A stretch of DNA of 41,639 nucleotides from assembly GCF_001683335.1 (NCBI RefSeq), contig NZ_CP016201.1, forward strand, positions 102,155 to 143,793, read 5' to 3'. Each line of letters opens with the position of its first letter. The first letter of the stretch is position 1. A program made the translations under genes and the position numbers. The notes under the pieces were generated by a model, which saw only the letters and a list, made by a program, of their open reading frames with translations, made no database searches and was not told the DNA's origin. This document shows, in pieces, positions 8,896 through 16,965 of this stretch. The DNA is from Selenomonas sp. oral taxon 126. Its GTDB lineage: Bacteria > Bacillota > Negativicutes > Selenomonadales > Selenomonadaceae.

Positions 8896-8929
8896 CTCGC
8901 GGAGGGATGCCGTAACCATCCCCCGCGAG
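8896..8929 (-). promoter_or_regulatory. hairpin in the glgA leader
   Basis: CTCGCGGAGGGATG pairs with CATCCCCCGCGAG with one bulged base, making a ~13-bp stem with a seven-base loop. It lies between glgB and glgA, ending just before the glgA ribosome-binding site. On the glgA mRNA strand the 5' arm contains GGGGGATGG. There is no U-tract, so it is not an obvious terminator. It could act as an RNA-processing, stability or translation-control element. Confidence 0.55.
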
Positions 8930-8988
8930 TTTATCATACTGTGTTTCGCAGCTTTCGTCATTCTCCTATTCAATGCGTGCAGCGTGCC

Positions 8989-11382
8989 TTACGCCTTTGC
9001 CGCACGCGTTTTCTTTGGCTTGTCTTCCGCCTCTGCGGCAGTCTTGCGCGCGGGCTTTTTCTTTGTTGCCGTCATCCCTGTGGATTTCGTCGCCTTTGCC
9101 GCCGGCTTCGCCGCCTTTTTCTCGGCATCCGCAGGCTTTGCCTTGGCAGACTTCTTCGGCGTAGCCTTCTTCACGGGTTTTTCTGCTTCCGCCATCTCCT
9201 TCGTCTCAGACTTGGCGGTCTTCTTCGCCGTGGTCTTCTTTGCGGGCTTTTCCGCCGCTTCCGTCTTTGCAGCAGCACGCGTCGTCTTCTTTGCCGCAGG
9301 CTTTACAGCATCCTCTGCGACCGCAGATTTCGCAGCAGTGCGCTTCTTGGACGCAGCCTTCTTGGGGGCTTCGTCCTCTGTCTTCTCTGCTGCTGCATCC
9401 GCAGTTTTAGAAGTCATTGCTTTTTTTTTTGCCACGGCATCCACCGTCTCAGGTACTTCGCTGACGGGCGTTCCCGCGCCGCTCTGCCGCTTCAGACGAT
9501 AGAACGTCGTCGCCAGAGGCGGAACGGTGATGACGATGGACTGCTCGCGCCCGTGGAACGCATAGTCCTCGCTCACAATATCGCCCGTGTTGCGCACGCC
9601 GCTGCCGCCGTACTGCTCCTCGTCGGAGTTGAAGACCTCGACATAGGTGCCCTTCGTCGGCACACCGATGCGGTAGCCGTGACGCACCTCGGGCGTGAAG
9701 TTGTGCACGCAGACGATGAAGTCGCTGCGATCCTCGGCGCGACGGACGAGTGCGATGATGCTGTTCTCGCTGTCGTTGCAGTCGATCCACTGGAAGCCGT
9801 TCCAGTCGAAGTCGACCTGCCAGAGTGCCTTGTTGTCGACGTAGAATTTATTAAGAGCCTTCGAGTAGGCGAGCATCTTCGTGTGCATCGGATACTGCTC
9901 GACGAGATGCCAGTCCATGCTGTCGTCGAAGTTCCACTCGATGAAGTGTCCGAACTCGCCACCCATGAAGAGCAGCTTCTTGCCCGGATGCGCCATCCAG
10001 TAGCCGAAGAATCCGCGCAGCCCCGCAAACTTCTGCCAGTAGTCGCCCGGCATCTTGCTGATGAGCGAGCACTTGCCGTGCACGACCTCGTCATGCGAGA
10101 GCGGCAGGACGAAGTTCTCGGAGAACGCATACATGAGGGAGAACGTGATCTTGTCCTGATTCCACTTGCGATAGATCGGATCAAGGCTCATGTAGGAGAG
10201 CATGTCGTTCATCCAGCCCATGTTCCACTTGTAGTTGAAGCCCATGCCGCCCATGTAGACAGGCTTCGAGATGAGCGGCCACGAGGTCGATTCCTCCGCG
10301 ATCATCAGCGCCTGTGGATGGTACTTGAAGATCGTTTCGTTGAGCTTCTTCAGGAAGTCCATCGCCTCGAGGTTGCCCGTGTCGCCGTATTTGTTCGGCT
10401 GCCACTCGCCGTCCTTGCGCCCGTAGTTGAGGTAGAGCATATTCGCAACGGCATCGATGCGCAGGCCGTCGATGTGGAACTCCTCGAACCAGAACAGTGC
10501 GTTCGAGATGAGGAAGCTCTGCACCTCCGTACGCCCGTAATCGAAGTTGGTCGTGCCCCACTCCCAGTTCTCTGCACGCGTCTCATTGTCGGACTCGTAG
10601 AGGTTCTTGCCGTCGAAGTGGCGCAGCCCCTGCTCATCCTTGCAGAAGTGACCGGGCACCCAGTCCATGATGATGCCGATGCCGTTCTGATGCGCCGTAT
10701 CGACCAGATAGCGGAAGTCATCGGGCGTGCCGTAGCGGCTCGTCACGGCGAAATAGCCCGTCGCCTGATAGCCCCACGAACCGTCATAGGGGTGCTCGCA
10801 GAGAGGCATGAACTCGATATGGGTGTAGTTCATGTCCTTGACGTAGCTGATGAGCTGATCTGCCAGCTCACGATAGGAGAGGTAGTCGCCCTCAAGCGTG
10901 CGCCGCCAAGAGCCCGCGTGCACCTCGTAGGTGAGCATGGGACGCTCATACGAGGACTCCTCCGCCTTGCGTTTCTGCCACGCCTCATCCTTCCACTCAT
11001 AGTGGTTCATATCGTAGGTGCGGGATGCCGTCTGCGGCTTCTTCTCGGCATAGAACCCATAGGGATCCGCCTTCATGATGCGCGGCCCGCCCCACTGCGG
11101 CTCGATGGCGTACTTGTAGATCTCGCCCTCGCCGAGCCCCTCGACGAATACCTCCCAGATCTCGCCGTCATCCATGCGGTTCATCGGATGAATGAAGACG
11201 TTCCAGTCATTGAACTCGCCGACGACACTGACCGCCTTCGCATTCGGTGCCCACACCGTAAAGCGGACGCCCTTTTTGCCGTCCTGCTCTATGAAGTGAG
11301 CGCCGAGCATTTCCTGGGCATGATAGTTTGTGCCCTGATGAAAGAGGTACAGATCAAACTCACTGAGTGCAGATGTTTTCAT
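8989..11382 (-). CDS. glgB: 1,4-alpha-glucan branching enzyme with Lys/Ala-rich C-terminal tail
   Basis: A 797-residue GH13 branching enzyme that makes the alpha-1,6 branches of glycogen. An N-terminal CBM48-like domain (VRFTVWAPNAKAVSVVGEFN) precedes the catalytic barrel, with nucleophile Asp ~310 in GLRIDAVANM, acid/base Glu ~363 in MIAEES, and LPLSHDEVVHGK. The enzyme proper ends near residue 651. A 146-residue tail follows, made almost only of Lys, Ala, Thr, Glu and Pro (repeats like KKTTAKKTAK, KPAAKATK), resembling a histone-H1-like C-terminal domain. Normal GlgB proteins stop before this. The ATG at 11382 follows AGGAGGGG; the ORF extends 15 codons upstream without ribosome-site support. 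Confidence 0.95.
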   Translation of the reverse strand: MKTSALSEFDLYLFHQGTNYHAQEMLGAHFIEQDGKKGVRFTVWAPNAKAVSVVGEFNDWNVFIHPMNRMDDGEIWEVFVEGLGEGEIYKYAIEPQWGGPRIMKADPYGFYAEKKPQTASRTYDMNHYEWKDEAWQKRKAEESSYERPMLTYEVHAGSWRRTLEGDYLSYRELADQLISYVKDMNYTHIEFMPLCEHPYDGSWGYQATGYFAVTSRYGTPDDFRYLVDTAHQNGIGIIMDWVPGHFCKDEQGLRHFDGKNLYESDNETRAENWEWGTTNFDYGRTEVQSFLISNALFWFEEFHIDGLRIDAVANMLYLNYGRKDGEWQPNKYGDTGNLEAMDFLKKLNETIFKYHPQALMIAEESTSWPLISKPVYMGGMGFNYKWNMGWMNDMLSYMSLDPIYRKWNQDKITFSLMYAFSENFVLPLSHDEVVHGKCSLISKMPGDYWQKFAGLRGFFGYWMAHPGKKLLFMGGEFGHFIEWNFDDSMDWHLVEQYPMHTKMLAYSKALNKFYVDNKALWQVDFDWNGFQWIDCNDSENSIIALVRRAEDRSDFIVCVHNFTPEVRHGYRIGVPTKGTYVEVFNSDEEQYGGSGVRNTGDIVSEDYAFHGREQSIVITVPPLATTFYRLKRQSGAGTPVSEVPETVDAVAKKKAMTSKTADAAAEKTEDEAPKKAASKKRTAAKSAVAEDAVKPAAKKTTRAAAKTEAAEKPAKKTTAKKTAKSETKEMAEAEKPVKKATPKKSAKAKPADAEKKAAKPAAKATKSTGMTATKKKPARKTAAEAEDKPKKTRAAKA
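9421..9430 (-). other. A10 homopolymer at the glgB enzyme/tail junction
   Basis: On the coding strand ten consecutive A residues encode Ala(end)-Lys-Lys-Lys exactly where the branching enzyme ends and the basic tail begins. Loss of one A gives K-K-K-Q then TGA. Gain of one A gives S-N-D-F then TAA. Either slip would therefore release a ~651-655-residue enzyme without the tail. Confidence 0.8.
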
Positions 11383-11442
11383 ACGATCCCCTCCTGTATT
11401 TTCCTCGTAAAGGGTGCGGATATCCACCGCACTCCCGTATGG

Positions 11443-13908
11443 CTACGAGATGATAACGGGACGAATGCCCCAGATCTCGCGTGCATATTCGTCGATCGTG
11501 CGGTCGGACGAGAAGCCGCCGGAGTGCGCGACGTTCATTGCTGCCGTGCGTGCCCAGCCATCCTTGTCCTTGAACCGCCGCATGACCTCGATGCGCGCAT
11601 TGTCGTACGCATTGAAGTCCTTCAAGATAAAGAATTCATCGTTCGCGTGCAGGAGATAGTCATACAGCGAACGGAAATCTCCGTAAGTGCCGTCGACGAG
11701 CTGGTTCATCACCGTGCGTACCTTCTCGTTCGTGTGATACTCATCCCACGCCGAATACGCGCCCGTCGCATAGTAGTTCATGACCTCCTCCGCCTTGAGG
11801 CCGAAGATGACGCAGTGGTCATTGCCGACTGCATCGCGGATCTCGACGTTCGCACCGTCGAGCGTTCCAAGCGTGATCGCGCCGTTCATCATGAACTTCA
11901 TGTTGCCCGTGCCCGAGGCCTCCTTCGATGCGGTCGAGATCTGCTCGCTGACATCCGCTGCGGGATAGACCAGCTCGCCGATGGACACACCGAAGTTCTC
12001 GATGAAGATGACCTTCATGAAGTCGCTCACGCGCTTGTCCTTGTTGATGCGGTCAGCAACGACATTGATGAGGCGGATCGTCTCCTTCGCGATGTAGTAG
12101 CCGGGGGCTGCCTTGCCGCCGAAGAAGTAGGTCACAGGCTGCGTCAGGAATCCCGGTTCACTGAGCGCACGGTGATAGCGGTACATGATGTGCAGAATAT
12201 TCATCAGCTGCCGCTTGTAGGAGTGAATGCGCTTGACCTGGATGTCAAACATCGAATCCGGATTCAGCTTCACCCCGTTGTGCTGCTCGATGTAGCGTGC
12301 GAGTCCCTCGCGGCGCAGATGTTTGATCTTCATGAGCTGCTCGCGGAAGTTCTTGTCCGCAACATGGTCGTGCAGTCCGTCCATCTTCTCGGGATGGCGA
12401 TGCCACTCACGGCTGCCGAGCATCGTGTCGATCAGATCCGCGAGTTCGGGGTTTGCCCCCATGAGCCAGCGGCGATGTGTGATGCCGTTCGTCTTGTTGT
12501 TGAACTTGCGCGGCGTATAGTCGTAAAAATCCTTGAGGGTTGTGGATTTCAGGATACCCGTATGGATCTTCGCAACGCCGTTGACGCTGTGCCCGCCGAC
12601 AATCGAGAGACGCGCCATGTGGATCACGCCGTCCTGTATGATGGAGAGCGCACGCACCTTGTCCTCATTGTTCGGATAGCGGCGGCGCACCTCCTCGAGG
12701 TGGCGGCGGTTGATCTCGTCGATAATCATGTAGATGCGCGGGAGCAGCGGGCGGAACATATCCACGCTCCATGTCTCCAGCGCTTCGGGCATGATCGTGT
12801 GGTTTGTGTAGCCGATCGTGTCTCGCGTGATCGCCCACGCATCCTCCCATGTCAGCTCCTCCTCATCGACGAGGACGCGCATGAGCTCCGCCACGCAGAG
12901 CGCGGGATGCGTGTCGTTGATGTGAATGCCGATCTTCTTGCCGAAGTCATAGATGCTCATGCCCGTCTTCTTGTAGTGACGGACAATGCTCTGTACGCCG
13001 GCGGAGACGAAGAAATACTCCTGAATGAGGCGCATACGGCGTCCCTCAAACGTACTGTCGTCGGGATAGAGATAGCGCGTGATTGACTCCACAAAGCTGC
13101 GGTAGTCGTTGCGCTGCTGGATCTGCTCCTGCGTCAGCATACCGTAGTCGGAGAAGTCGCGGTTGACCTCCGCATTCCACATACGCAGCGTATTGACTGT
13201 CGCGTTGTGGTAGCCGACAATCGGCATATCGTACGGCACTGCCATGACGATCATCGGGTCCTCGTGCACAAGCTCGAGCTTGCCGTCCCCCATGTCGCGC
13301 ATATAGGCATTGCCGCCGAATTTGACATCGACGGACTTGTCCGGCTTGCGGTACTCCCACGCAAAGCCGTCGCGCAGCCAGTTGTCGGGAATCTCGACCT
13401 GATTGCCGCCGACGATCTTCTGCTCGAAGAGCCCGTACTGATAGCGGATCGTGCAGCCGTGCCCCGGCAGACGATGCGCCGCGAGTGAGTCAATGAAACA
13501 CGCCGCAAGGCGGCCGAGGCCGCCGTTGCCGAGGCCTGCATCCGGCTCCGCCTCGTAGGCATCGGAGAGTTTCAGCTTGAAGTCGCCGAGGACTTCCCGC
13601 AGGGCCTCCTCAATGCCGAGGTTGATAAGATTGGATTTCAAGAGGCGCCCAAGCAGGAATTCGATGGAAAAATAGTAGATCTGCTTCTCCTTGCGTTCCC
13701 CATACTGCTTATTCGTCTTGATCCAATTATCCGAGATGGACTGTTTGGCGGTTGCCGCGATCGTCTTATAGATCTCGACCTCCGTCAGTTCTTCTACCTC
13801 GCGGCCAAACATAACATGCGCGGTTGTGATGAAGCGGCTCTTCAAGATCTTCTTCATCGTCTCGAGAGCCTTCCCTGTCGGTCGGTTGACCTGATCCTTC
13901 TGTGCCAA
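11443..13908 (-). CDS. glgP: glycogen/starch/alpha-glucan phosphorylase
   Basis: An 821-residue GT35 phosphorylase that releases glucose-1-phosphate from alpha-glucan ends. The pyridoxal-phosphate lysine lies in EASGTGNMKFMMNGAITLGT near the C terminus, and SIEFLLGRLLKSNLINLG and ADPGLGNGGLGRLAAC-type motifs are present in the N-terminal half (here EAEPDAGLGNGGLGRLAAC). I start it at TTG 13908, because AAGGAG sits seven bases upstream and the length then matches the family. The ORF reads 36 codons further up through the mini-repeat at 13989-14046, which is almost certainly untranslated leader. It sits between glgD and glgB in the glg operon. Confidence 0.95.
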   Translation of the reverse strand: MAQKDQVNRPTGKALETMKKILKSRFITTAHVMFGREVEELTEVEIYKTIAATAKQSISDNWIKTNKQYGERKEKQIYYFSIEFLLGRLLKSNLINLGIEEALREVLGDFKLKLSDAYEAEPDAGLGNGGLGRLAACFIDSLAAHRLPGHGCTIRYQYGLFEQKIVGGNQVEIPDNWLRDGFAWEYRKPDKSVDVKFGGNAYMRDMGDGKLELVHEDPMIVMAVPYDMPIVGYHNATVNTLRMWNAEVNRDFSDYGMLTQEQIQQRNDYRSFVESITRYLYPDDSTFEGRRMRLIQEYFFVSAGVQSIVRHYKKTGMSIYDFGKKIGIHINDTHPALCVAELMRVLVDEEELTWEDAWAITRDTIGYTNHTIMPEALETWSVDMFRPLLPRIYMIIDEINRRHLEEVRRRYPNNEDKVRALSIIQDGVIHMARLSIVGGHSVNGVAKIHTGILKSTTLKDFYDYTPRKFNNKTNGITHRRWLMGANPELADLIDTMLGSREWHRHPEKMDGLHDHVADKNFREQLMKIKHLRREGLARYIEQHNGVKLNPDSMFDIQVKRIHSYKRQLMNILHIMYRYHRALSEPGFLTQPVTYFFGGKAAPGYYIAKETIRLINVVADRINKDKRVSDFMKVIFIENFGVSIGELVYPAADVSEQISTASKEASGTGNMKFMMNGAITLGTLDGANVEIRDAVGNDHCVIFGLKAEEVMNYYATGAYSAWDEYHTNEKVRTVMNQLVDGTYGDFRSLYDYLLHANDEFFILKDFNAYDNARIEVMRRFKDKDGWARTAAMNVAHSGGFSSDRTIDEYAREIWGIRPVIIS

Positions 13909-13988
13909 ATCGTCCACTCCTTTTCCATTCTCTTGTTTCCCCAGCCTTCTTTTCCTGCCTGCGGCAGGAATCCCCATAAGAAGTATTA

Positions 13989-14046
13989 GGGAAGCGCTGA
14001 TAAATTCAGCACCCATCCGGCGTACTTCATTTTATCAGCAATTCCT
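13989..14046 (+). repeat. 58-bp internally deleted MITE-like repeat
   Basis: Both termini of the 164-bp repeat family are present (GGGAAGCGCTGATAAATTC and its partner TTTTATCAGCAATTCCT), but the central ~106 bp are missing. The remnant can fold as a short hairpin. It lies in the glgP leader between glgD and glgP, 80 bp before the TTG start. Confidence 0.8.
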
Positions 14047-14057
14047 AGAAACAAGAA

Positions 14058-14113
14058 GCCGTTATAGTCCCTCCCGTTCCGGATGTCGGAACGGGGCAGG
14101 AACCGCTAACGGC
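14058..14113 (-). promoter_or_regulatory. nested hairpin between glgD and glgP
   Basis: An outer GCCGTTA/TAACGGC stem encloses a perfect CCCGTTCC/GGAACGGG stem. On the glgD-glgP transcript it begins about 15 nt after the glgD stop and is followed by TTCTTGTTTCT, a weak U-rich run. It could be a partial terminator or processing site that sets glgC/glgD levels against glgP/glgB/glgA. Confidence 0.5.
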
Positions 14114-14128
14114 AAAACAAACTCTTCT

Positions 14129-15235
14129 TTAAATCGTGATATTCTTCTTGATCACGAGCGGATACTCCGCAGCTCCCTTCAGCCACTTCTCCGCCGTAAT
14201 CACGACGTTCTTGTCGCAGATAACGTTCTCTACGAGCGCTCCATCCTGAATGTCACATTTCTGCATGATGATCGAATTGCGGATCTTCACATCCTTGCCC
14301 ACCTTTACCCCGCGGAACAGGATGCTGTTCTCCACCTCACCGCGCACGATGCAGCCGTTCGCGATGAGAGAATTTGTGACCTTTGCGGTCTCCTTGTACT
14401 GCACAGGCACGCCGTCCTTGATCTTCGTGTAGACAGGGCGCTCACCCATGAAGAGATTCTGCCAGACCTCGGGATCGAGGATCTCCATATTCGCACGATA
14501 GTAGGTTGACATGGAGTCCACATGCGCCATATAGCCGTCATGCTCGTAGGCGAACATCGTGTAGTCGGATGCACGGCGAATGATCCCGTCGAGCATGAAG
14601 TCGAGTCCGCCGCGTTCGTATGCATGGCGTACGATCTCAACGAATGCGCGCTTGTCCATCAGGTAGATGCCCATCGACACCTTCATGCCCTGATAGGCGA
14701 CGGGCTTCTCCGCAATATCGAGGAGGAGACCGTTCTCCGCCGTGTCGAGCACGATGTTGTTGCCCGTGTTCTCATCGATCGTCGTATGCGAGACGAGCGT
14801 GATGTCCGCCCCCGTATTCTGATGGAAGCGCAACACCTTGGCAAAGTCGATATTGTAGACAAAGCTGCCGTTCGTCAGCAAAATGTAGCGCGAGGAGGCG
14901 TGCTCAATGAAGTCCAGATTGTGATAGAAATTCTTGAGATCCCCCTTATGACGCTGTGCATCATCCGGGGCGGCCGGCAGATAGAAGAGGCCGTCATGGC
15001 GGCGCGCCAGATCCCAGTCCTTGCCCGAACGCAGATGATCGAGTACCGAACGTGGCTCATCGGGGAGCATAATGCCCACCTTGTTGATGCCGGAGTTGAC
15101 CATGCTCGAAAGGGCGAAATCGATGAGGCGGTAACGGCCTGCAAATGGAATGGATTCGACGGCACGCCGGTCGGCGAGTTCCCGAATAAGGCTTCCGTCC
15201 TCCTGCAGGTTGATGAGACCCATCACGCTGTTCAT
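14129..15235 (-). CDS. glgD: glucose-1-phosphate adenylyltransferase subunit GlgD
   Basis: A 368-residue GlgD, the non-catalytic or modulatory partner of GlgC in Firmicutes. It starts MNSVMGLINLQEDGSLIRELA, lacking the GGxGxRLxxLT pyrophosphorylase loop seen in GlgC. It keeps the nucleotidyltransferase fold (FAGRYRLIDFALSSMVNSGI) and a C-terminal left-handed beta-helix (SLIANGCIVRGEVENSILFRGVKVGKDVKIRNSI). It should form a hetero-oligomer with GlgC and raise its activity. GGAG lies eight bases before the ATG. It follows glgC by 30 bp in the same direction. Confidence 0.95.
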   Translation of the reverse strand: MNSVMGLINLQEDGSLIRELADRRAVESIPFAGRYRLIDFALSSMVNSGINKVGIMLPDEPRSVLDHLRSGKDWDLARRHDGLFYLPAAPDDAQRHKGDLKNFYHNLDFIEHASSRYILLTNGSFVYNIDFAKVLRFHQNTGADITLVSHTTIDENTGNNIVLDTAENGLLLDIAEKPVAYQGMKVSMGIYLMDKRAFVEIVRHAYERGGLDFMLDGIIRRASDYTMFAYEHDGYMAHVDSMSTYYRANMEILDPEVWQNLFMGERPVYTKIKDGVPVQYKETAKVTNSLIANGCIVRGEVENSILFRGVKVGKDVKIRNSIIMQKCDIQDGALVENVICDKNVVITAEKWLKGAAEYPLVIKKNITI

Positions 15236-15265
15236 TGTATGTTCACTCCATTCTCTGTGTGCGAA

Positions 15266-16420
15266 TCAGCCAACACGCTGTTCGGTCGAGGCAGCCGTCA
15301 CCGTCTCCCCCTCCGGGATGACCGTAATCTGCGACTCCTCACCGATAACCTGCGCCCCCTCCTCGATCACGGCGCGCTGTGCGAGAATCGCATAGTCGAC
15401 GACCGCGCCGTCCGCAACAACCGCAGACGGAAGGAGCACCGAGTTCCGCACGACAGCGCCCTTGCCGACGCGTACGCCAGGGAAGATCACGGAGTGCTCG
15501 ACCGTGCCGAGGATCATCGTGCCCTCGCTGATCATCGAGCGCGTGATCTTTGCCTCCTTGCCGACAAACTGCGGCGGCATGGACGGATTGAACGAATAGA
15601 TGCGCCACTTGCCCGAGAGTTCGAACGGCGGCTCATCCTGCAGGAGATCCATGTTCGCCTGCCAGAGGCTCTCGATCGTGCCCACGTCCTTCCAGTAGCC
15701 GTTGAAGGCATAGGAGTAGAGGCGCCCCTCGTCGGCGAGCATCTTCGGAATGATGTCCTTGCCGAAGTCGTGGCTCGAGGTCTCGCTCTTTGCATCTGCC
15801 GTCAGATACTCCGCAAGGTAGTCCCGATTGAAGATATAAATACCCATGGAAGCGAGATTGCTCTTCGGCTTCGCCGGCTTTTCCTCAAACTCGACAATGC
15901 GTCCGCTCTCGTCCGTATTCATAATACCAAAGCGCGGCGCCTCGTCCCACGGCACCTCAAAGACACCGATGGTTGCCTGCGCTTTGTTCTTCTTGTGCGT
16001 CTCAAGCATCCACGCATAGTCCATCGTATAGATGTGGTCACCGGAGAGGATCAGCACATAGTCGGGATCCGCCATGTCGATGAAGTTGATGTTCTGGTAG
16101 ATCGCGTCGGCTGTGCCGCGATACCACTCCGCGCCCTTCTCACGTGCATAGGGCGGCAGGACAAAGAGCCCCCCGTCGCGCTTGTCGAGATCCCAAGCGC
16201 TGCCCGAGCCGAGGTACTGGTTCAGTTCCAGCGGGCGATACTGCGTCAGCACGCCGACCTTCTCGATGCCGGAGTTGACACAGTTGCTCAGCGGGAAGTC
16301 AATGATGCGGTATTTCCCCCCGAACGGAACCGCCGGCTTTGCAACGCGCTTCGTGAGCGCACCAAGGCGGCTGCCTTGTCCGCCTGCCAAAATCATTGCC
16401 AAGCACTCTGTTTTTCTCAT
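15266..16420 (-). CDS. glgC: glucose-1-phosphate adenylyltransferase, catalytic subunit
   Basis: A 384-residue ADP-glucose pyrophosphorylase, making ADP-glucose from ATP and glucose-1-phosphate, the committed step of glycogen synthesis. The N terminus has [27 protein letters not shown], the nucleotide-binding and catalytic loop, followed by [14 protein letters not shown]. The DHIYTMDY motif and a C-terminal beta-helix ([29 protein letters not shown]) are present. I chose the ATG at 16420 after GAGGGGAG; the ORF opens 19 codons earlier. It is the first gene of the leftward glg operon, behind a ~290-nt leader. Confidence 0.96.
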   Translation of the reverse strand: MRKTECLAMILAGGQGSRLGALTKRVAKPAVPFGGKYRIIDFPLSNCVNSGIEKVGVLTQYRPLELNQYLGSGSAWDLDKRDGGLFVLPPYAREKGAEWYRGTADAIYQNINFIDMADPDYVLILSGDHIYTMDYAWMLETHKKNKAQATIGVFEVPWDEAPRFGIMNTDESGRIVEFEEKPAKPKSNLASMGIYIFNRDYLAEYLTADAKSETSSHDFGKDIIPKMLADEGRLYSYAFNGYWKDVGTIESLWQANMDLLQDEPPFELSGKWRIYSFNPSMPPQFVGKEAKITRSMISEGTMILGTVEHSVIFPGVRVGKGAVVRNSVLLPSAVVADGAVVDYAILAQRAVIEEGAQVIGEESQITVIPEGETVTAASTEQRVG

Positions 16421-16439
16421 AGGTATTTCTCCCCTCACA

Positions 16440-16455
16440 GATACCGAGTGGTATC
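16440..16455 (-). promoter_or_regulatory. palindrome directly upstream of the glgC ribosome site
   Basis: GATACC-GAGT-GGTATC is a perfect six-base inverted repeat ending 20 bp before the glgC ATG and touching the GAGGGGAG ribosome site. It could be an operator or a small hairpin that influences translation start. Confidence 0.4.
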
Positions 16456-16713
16456 CCCAACATATATGCAATGGCAAATCGGTCGGGCTCGCCGTACACC
16501 CATCCGCTTCGCCGTATTCCTGCCGATTTCAACGAGTTCATACTTATTTTGGTCGTATTGTTCCTCCCTGACTTCGTTTTATGATACATAACTAATTCGA
16601 TAAATACGCCGAATTTCCTGCAAGTTTTCACTGTCGTTTCAGGCTTTTTCAAATTAAATATAAAGTAAGAAGGGACTTTTGCACTTCCCATTTTCTATAT
16701 TTATCACACTATT

Positions 16714-16742
16714 ATTGTACTCTATGTTTCCCATCGAATCAA
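16714..16742 (-). promoter_or_regulatory. candidate glg operon promoter
   Basis: On the minus strand TTGATT (16742-16737), 17-bp spacer, TACAAT (16719-16714). Predicted start near 16707 gives a leader of about 287 nt before glgC. Apart from this promoter and the palindrome at 16440, I see no strong structure in 16456-16713. Confidence 0.6.
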
Positions 16743-16801
16743 GATGGTGACAAAGAAAAATCTCCTGCATAAAGCCCGAATTTTTCCATTCATCATGCTT
16801 T

Positions 16802-16965
16802 AGGAAGCACTGATAAATTCAGCACCGCCATCTTGACGCATCTTTTTTGCCCGCACTTCGTCGGCAAATCCTCCACATAGCCCTTGCTATGCGTCCGGTT
16901 TGCCTCCTAGTTCGGACGAAAAAATCTACGCCAATCTGACGGACTTCATTTTATCAGCGATTCCT
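16802..16965 (+). repeat. MITE-like palindromic repeat, copy 2 (164 bp)
   Basis: Termini AGGAAGCACTGATAAAT and TTTTATCAGCGATTCCT are imperfect inverted repeats. The two arms remain alignable inward for about 40 bp to matching TTTTTT/AAAAAA runs. The core has GGCAAA/TTTGCC and CATAGC/GCTATG pairs. The whole element can fold into one long hairpin. It has the same length as copy 3, encodes no transposase, and overlaps the last codons of the TetR gene. Confidence 0.9.

Noticed and set aside
8473-13086. 1537-codon open frame on the plus strand
   Set aside because: It is antisense to glgA, glgB and glgP, all certain genes. Its protein is Arg/Val/Leu/His-rich without domains, a common shadow in GC-rich DNA.
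13909-14016. 36-codon N-terminal extension of GlgP
   Set aside because: It reads through the mini-repeat, has no family similarity, and a good ribosome site precedes the TTG at 13908.
16299-16691. 130-codon minus-strand frame upstream of and overlapping glgC
   Set aside because: It overlaps glgC in another frame, has no ribosome site, and its composition is not protein-like. Treated as leader sequence.
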